Source: Proteles cristata cristata (taxonomy: Eukaryota; Chordata; Mammalia; Carnivora; Hyaenidae). Taken from it: a DNA stretch of 64,000 nt. A model generated the notes under the pieces. That model had not been told where the DNA came from, ran no database searches, and saw nothing but the letters and a program-made list of their open reading frames with translations. A program made the position numbers and the translations under genes. The stretch covers positions 248,001-312,000 of the forward strand of contig JAESUZ010002881.1 in NCBI GenBank assembly GCA_017311185.1. The letters are read 5' to 3'. Position 1 is the first letter of the stretch, and the number at the start of each line of letters is the position of its first letter. This document shows, piece after piece, positions 58,667 to 64,000 of this stretch.

Positions 58667-59295
58667 TATATATTGCATCATAGAATTCATAGAGACAAAT
58701 TTGTGGCCCCAATATAGCACCTATGAAGGAGTCCATGAAATGAGTTTTGAATTTATATTTAATTTTGTTTGTCTTAATATGATAGAAACTTACAGTTGAC
58801 TTTTTCAATACATTAGCCAAGAAACAATGTTTCCTCCCTTCAGAGAGCTTTCATTTTATGAATGCTGAAAGACCTTCTTACAGTGAAGTTTATGCCATTT
58901 GAAGGAGATTATATAGACAGAGACCCACATACAGAGAAAGAATAGGTAATAACATTGAAGAGGAAGATTATCCAAAGAAGAGAGACAAAGAGAGCAAGAC
59001 AATGCACAAAAGTCCTTGGGTTTCAATAGTCATGGTTCCTTCTCTGGGCTTCCTATTTGTCAATATCTTTGTTGAGCTTATCTCTCACATTGAGAGGCAG
59101 ACCTCTCAGGCCAGCCTTTATGGAAAGGAGTAAAGTCTGATATTCAGCAATTTTGAATCAGGGACAATAAGGATATATACAATGAAAATGTGTTTTACAG
59201 ACAGTCCTCATCTGATAATACTCTCATGATTTTGAAGCTAGCATCTGTTTTTAACAAAGAAAACTTTATTATGTAAGACTTTCTTCCTTGTTGTA
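58667..59295. other. Unique non-coding DNA
   Basis: Purine-rich around 58,910-59,000. No recognised repeat or gene. Confidence 0.5.
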
Positions 59296-59297
59296 TC

Positions 59298-59364
59298 TTT
59301 GTGTGTGTGAGTGTGTGTGTGTGAGTGTGTGTGTGTGTATAGATGGATCCGTGGATAGATAGAT

Positions 59365-59407
<43 letters not shown>

Positions 59408-59408
59408 T
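59298..59408. repeat. Compound (TG)n and (GATA)n microsatellite
   Basis: TG repeats with GA interruptions (59,298-59,340), then GATA/GATG units with a mostly perfect GATA run at about 59,363-59,406. Confidence 0.95.
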
Positions 59409-59409
59409 T

Positions 59410-60470
59410 TTAGATTAGCAAACATTAACTCTGATGATGGTTTGGATATTTTATTTACTTTAAAAAGTTCTTTCCAGTGGTTTCCAGATAATAATAACAG
59501 TGTTACTAATACTACTGCTACTAATAATAGTAGATTAAAATAAATTGTTTTCAGGAGAGAAGTTTGTATTACATTTTTTGTTTTCATGTTCATACATTAA
59601 TTCAAAGTTTTTCCAACTGTTTTTTTTGATAACCTACTATATGCCAGACAGTGTTTTAAGAATCAGAGATTAATGTATAAACAACACAAAAAATATTCTG
59701 ACTTAATGGAGTTTACATTCAGGTGAAGAACAACATATTTGTGTTTCTTTTCAAAGATTATTTAGATTTACACAGATTCTGAACAAAGCCACTAAATGGA
59801 TATAGATTTTACCTTTTCTTTGTTTTTAATTGGTACATTTATCCCCACAAGTCAATTTTTATCAACTGTGTACTGAGAATCTGATTTACTTTCTTAAACT
59901 CCAAAATTCCCACAATAATTGGTCATCGTCTTTGAATTAATATGTATCATGTACATAATATGTAATCTTCTTTGAATTGATATGTAGTTAAGACTATCCC
60001 CCCCCACTCTGTCTCTTTCTCCTCTTTTGTTATGCCCTTCAAGTTCTGAAAATCAAATTTCTCAGAGTATGTTTTCTCACACTGAAGTCCTTAGTTATAC
60101 ATATATGGAAGAAACATACAGCTGTGTTCCTTATAATCAAATTCCAGGAAGGCAAGTCAGGATGAGTTTGATATTACTTTTCTGTTTACAATAATCAGCT
60201 ATCAATACAAAATAGATGTTCCTTTGTTTTATGTGGGCAGAAACTACAGGAATGGTGAAATGGTTTAGACACACCAATGCAATTGATTTATGCCATCACA
60301 GATGAAGGATTAAAAATGGATACGTGATATCTTTTTGACACCGATGTTATTTTCTTCCTGGCTGAAAGAACTAAATCCTCCAAAATCAGCAAGATTTTTG
60401 TTTTTAGTTGCTTATTTGAATGTAATAATTTTTAAAAGTCATCATAAGGTGCTACTTATTATAAAAAATC
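59410..60470. other. Non-coding DNA with one ancient repeat fragment
   Basis: 59,635-59,745 ('acctactatatgccagacag', then 'taatggagtttacattcagg') has the layout of the ancient repeat at 12,225. A C9 run lies at 60,000-60,008. Otherwise nothing recognised. Confidence 0.4.
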
Positions 60471-60471
60471 A

Positions 60472-60678
60472 GGGGCACCTGAGTGGCCCAGTTTATTGAG
60501 AGTCTGACTCTTGGTTTCAGATCAGGTCAAAATCTCAGTTTGTGGGTTTGAGCCCAGCATCAGCCTCTGCACTGGCAGCAAGGAGCCTGCTTTGGATTTT
60601 TCTCTCTCTCTCCCTCTCCCCCACTTGCACTGTTTCTGTCTCTCTTAAAATAAATAAGCTTTAAAAAAATTAAAAATT
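60472..60678 (+). mobile_element. Carnivore SINE, plus strand
   Basis: Sense SINEC starting 'aggggcacctgagtggcc', with CT-rich body and 'aaaataaataagctttaaa' tail. CpG-depleted head, so an older copy. Confidence 0.9.
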
Positions 60679-60679
60679 A

Positions 60680-62936
60680 CCACAAAATTTCTGACTTTTC
60701 TTTTACTGAGAGATAGGACTTAGGCCACTTCACTTGGAAATCAGGCAAATTTCATTACTTCTCAGTGAAACAATATATCACGAGGTGACCATGTGCCTGT
60801 ATCTGGGCCCAGTCCTTAAGAGAGTAGCAGCAGAGTGTCTCTTGGAATATGCACTCCTCTTTAGAATCCAGCTGTCATATCATAAAAATCAAAATCTTCT
60901 GGAGGGTTATAGATGCTCTTGTAGACAGTATCATAAGAGTTTGCAGACAAAATTACACATCAACTGCCACATATGAATAAATTCTCTTGAGTGTTCATTC
61001 CTGAGAACACTTAGGGTGACTGAAATAAGTGACCACAACCACTTGATGTAACCCAAGAGAGAACCATGTAGTTGAGTTTGGTCAACCCAGAGAAACACCA
61101 AAGAGAACAAACTATTATTTTATGCCACTAGGGTTGATTTGCTTTCTTTGCAGAAGTAGATAACCAAAACTAACCCCTTCATATTTTAAAATATTTCCAG
61201 TCAGAGTCTCTATTATGTTGATGAAATGGTTACAATAAAGCAAGAGACAGGAGATTATTCTTCCCTTTCTGGTACTGGTTAGTTTCATTTTTTTCAAAGT
61301 TTTGGAGGCAGTATTTATACCAAGTATCTATTTTCCAAATGTAAGAAATTTGTTATTGTCCATTTAATTCATCAGAATAACAAAAGATAGTTGATCTTTT
61401 GTCAAATTCTTTAATGTTATGGTTCTAATTTCTCAAGGTTAAATAGTAATAAAAAAAGCAGCAGCTTGGATTTCATCCATTAGACTGTATGATTATTTAT
61501 CAGAATTTTCCACATTCTCATTTTGAATATCCAACCTATAGCATAGACTAATTTACTGGATTATATTTGTTTCTGATAAAATTTCTTTGTAGCTATGTAT
61601 TTGCTGTGTTTATGGATCATTTTTATCAACGTTTAATTATCTCTAATTCTTCACTATAATTGCTCACCTTGTAAAATTCTTCTAATCCACATGGTCCAAA
61701 GACATTTATTCCTTAGTCACTGTTTTTGTTGCTCTAATATTTCCCCCAAGGTATGAACATTACTGGAGACCCTTTCACCTTTATTTGAGTTAATATTTGG
61801 AAATTTGATAAAGAGACCTTCCACGCTCTCTACTCTCTCCACATAGTGAATAAAAGCCTCAAGCCATCATATACTATGGCCAAAGAATTATCACATCTTA
61901 AACCACAGACCCATCAAATGTTTTGTCCTTGAGATCATCTAGCAGTTGCCTCTGTAACTGTATATTGACATGTGCTATAGCTGTAATATTTCTGAAAATT
62001 AATTCAGCTAGTTTTTAAGTATTTGTGCACTGATTAAGGGAAAATAACCACTCAAACATTTTATTTTCAGTATTAGCATGGACTATATTTCATATCCCTG
62101 AAACTTGTGCAAAACAAATTTGCATGTAAGAGGGATATCCTTATCCTCTATAAAGCTCTAGAAAATCTACCATAGTTCTCCTTTCTGCAATGGAAGCCAA
62201 GTTTTATAAATTATGTATTTAAGTTTTTGGCAAGTGATCTGTCCCCATGATTTCTCAAGTGCGAAGCATCATTCTTTCACCCAGCCAACAAATAATTTAT
62301 GAAGTATGTTTTGTGTGTCACATGCCTTCTAGGTCAGGATCTACAGAAGTATCTACAGTACTCATGCCATTATCAAAAGTCAGACAATAAACAAGTAACA
62401 CAGACACAAACAAATTAATTTTATGTTGTAAGAAGATTTAACTAGAAAATAAACAAGGAGTTTTACAGATAGCATTGCAATGATGATGATGGGCAGAGAA
62501 TCTTAAATGTTACAAAAAGACTCAGACATATCAAGGATAAGTGGAAGTCATTTAAGGCAGAACAGAAACAAGCTTTATCTGAACACTAATAGTAGGTAAC
62601 ATGGTGGAGTTTAGTGTAAAAAAGGGAGAGTATTTTGAAAGTTGAAGGAGAAAGATGTTCAAGTATATTAGGGATTATATTCCATAGGGATACATTTGTA
62701 TTTTGTTCCCCAGACATCTAGGTAATTAAAACAAATAGACCCTTTTTAAAACAATCTTACAAGTATGTTTAGATCTTACGTGTATATCTATCAGGCTGGA
62801 GAATTCCCATTTTTCTGTTATATAGATAACAGATAGAAATGATAATGCTAGATGATAGTCAGCTGAATAGATGATAGATACAAATAAATACACCTGTGTC
62901 CCTTTTTAAATACTCTAAAATTACAAGATTGCTTAG
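60680..62936. other. Mostly unique non-coding DNA
   Basis: 62,275-62,600 ('agacaataaacaagtaacac' and following) resembles the same ancient repeat type as 12,225 and 59,635. No gene recognised. Confidence 0.4.
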
Positions 62937-62948
62937 ATAATATCTAAA

Positions 62949-63169
62949 TTTTTTTTTAAATTTTTTATGTTTTATTTATTTCTAGGAGAGAGAGAGACAG
63001 CGTGAGCAGGGGAGGGTCAGAGAGAGAGGGAGTCACAGACCGAAAGAGGCTCCAGGCTCTGAGCTGGCAGTCAGCACAGAGCCCGACGCGGGGCTCGAAC
63101 CACAACCGCGAGATCATGACCTAAGCGAAAGTCGGACGCTTAACCGACTAAGCCACCCAGGCGCCCCAA
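62949..63169 (-). mobile_element. Young feline SINE, minus strand
   Basis: Near-consensus reverse-complement copy with CpG-rich head, missing a few bases in the head (ctcgaaccacaaccgcg, where related copies read ctcgaacccacgaaccgcg). TSD ataatatctaaa at 62,937-62,948 and 63,170-63,181. Confidence 0.95.
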
Positions 63170-63181
63170 ATAATATCTAAA

Positions 63182-63708
63182 ATTTTATAATGCTGGTATA
63201 GCTCCTAGAGTACTAGCACAATGCTGAATATCTCATTAGTGTTATAGACCAATTCACTAAGTTGTATACTTTCAGTTTTATAGGCATTGTTTTTGAAAGT
63301 TGCCTTTTTGATTATCAAGCATTAACTTCTCCTTCTGATTAACTGAAGACTGAATTTGGGGGCTGTCCTTTATTGGGATATTCTTGGGTAAAGCTTTATG
63401 CTCCTTTTTTCTACTCAAGTAGAACCAGTGAATAGTCACATGATTTAGGCTCAGCCAACTGCATGTTCCCTTCAAGGTCTTTAGTGAAACAGCAAATAGA
63501 GTCAGCAGGGTTCAAATTTCTAAACTAACTATAGGATGCTGACTAATTTTCCCCTTTACTCTGGTTTATATTCAGTAACTGCTTGGAAAGCTACCTATCC
63601 TTCCCATAGCATTGGTTCTTTAGTTCTGTGATTTCCTAATACTCCTAATAATAATAAGCTTCTGTATTGCCAGATAACCAGGTGATTTTTATGATACATT
63701 GATTACCT
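63182..63708. other. Unique non-coding DNA
   Basis: No recognised repeat or gene. Confidence 0.5.
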
Positions 63709-63710
63709 TC

Positions 63711-63715
63711 ATATA

Positions 63716-63755
<40 letters not shown>

Positions 63756-63756
63756 C
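63711..63756. repeat. (TA)n microsatellite with one CA interruption
   Basis: Two TA runs separated by a single ACAT step. Confidence 0.95.
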
Positions 63757-64000
63757 TAAGTTTATTTACTTAAATATATAAACAAATATCTATTTATTTA
63801 AATATTATAAATTATATTCACTAAAGGGATATTTATCAACACTTTCTGAGAAAAAATGCCAACTTCAGTATTAAATTTAATTGCCAAAATAGGTTAATTA
63901 GTGACAGTGTATTTATACCAATACAGAATTCTGTAGCTCTAAAAAGGCATATGTTTGTTCTGTAAAAGACAAATTGTTGAACAGATATATAACTAAACAT
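63757..64000. other. Unique AT-rich non-coding DNA
   Basis: Nothing recognised. Confidence 0.5.

Noticed and set aside
58343..58720. 125-codon minus-strand frame
   Set aside because: It crosses the end of the ERV-derived element at 58,660 and its TSD; no known domain.
59195..59593. 132-codon minus-strand frame
   Set aside because: Its centre is translated (TG)n and (GATA)n microsatellite (LSIYLSIY and HTHTHT runs).

Overview
This is nuclear genomic DNA from a carnivoran mammal, almost certainly a cat (Felidae). The main evidence is 23 copies of a tRNA-derived SINE with the carnivore SINEC layout: a tRNA-like head with A and B boxes, a CT-rich body and an A-rich tail. The youngest copies still carry the CpG-rich head typical of feline SINEC_Fc. 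The other evidence is a full-length L1 whose 3' UTR, ORFs and 5' UTR read as the carnivore/felid L1 type. The window is AT-rich and repeat-rich. I found no intron-exon gene, CpG island, tRNA, rRNA or other functional RNA gene. It reads as a gene desert or the interior of a very large intron. The open frames of 60-130 codons are chance frames or pieces of L1, SINE and ERV sequence.

Layout. 1-2.3 kb: no recognisable repeat. 2.37-7.6 kb: an old minus-strand L1 (L1M type), split by a small twin-primed L1, a SINE at 2.75 kb and a SINE at 4.5 kb. 7.9-8.4 kb: a probable minus-strand LTR. 8.4-15.5 kb: mostly unique, with MIR, L2 and L1 3' fragments, two SINEs, a perfect (TA)28 tract and a CpG-containing patch with open minus-strand frames (14.4-14.7 kb). 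15.5-17.4 kb: (TA)n(GA)n and two L1 pieces meeting tail to tail. 17.8-31.4 kb: unique DNA with ten SINEs, including three young same-strand copies at 25.2-27.1 kb. 31.4-44.8 kb: unique DNA with L1 3' ends, a SINE inserted in a SINE (40.0-40.5 kb), MIRs and an (AC)20. 44.8-47.1 kb: a second tail-to-tail L1 pair and an MLT1-like LTR split by a young SINE.

47.1-54.7 kb is the dominant feature: a full-length minus-strand L1 between 11-bp target-site duplications (TSDs). A 1,083-bp ERV-derived element with its own 6-bp TSD interrupts its reverse-transcriptase region. A relative of that element lies at 57,430-58,660, also with a perfect 6-bp TSD and with a young SINE inside it. The two relatives carry the same blocks in different order, and one holds a retroviral envelope transmembrane-like open frame. 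58.7-64 kb is unique DNA with two SINEs, a (TG)n(GATA)n tract and old mammalian repeats.

No genes here act together; the content is a record of insertions. Nesting gives relative ages: old L1M before SINEs; felid L1 before the ERV-derived copy at 49.3 kb; the related copy at 57.4 kb before the young SINE inside it. All family names come from recognising sequence by eye, without a database search. Boundaries not fixed by a TSD are good to about 10-50 bases.
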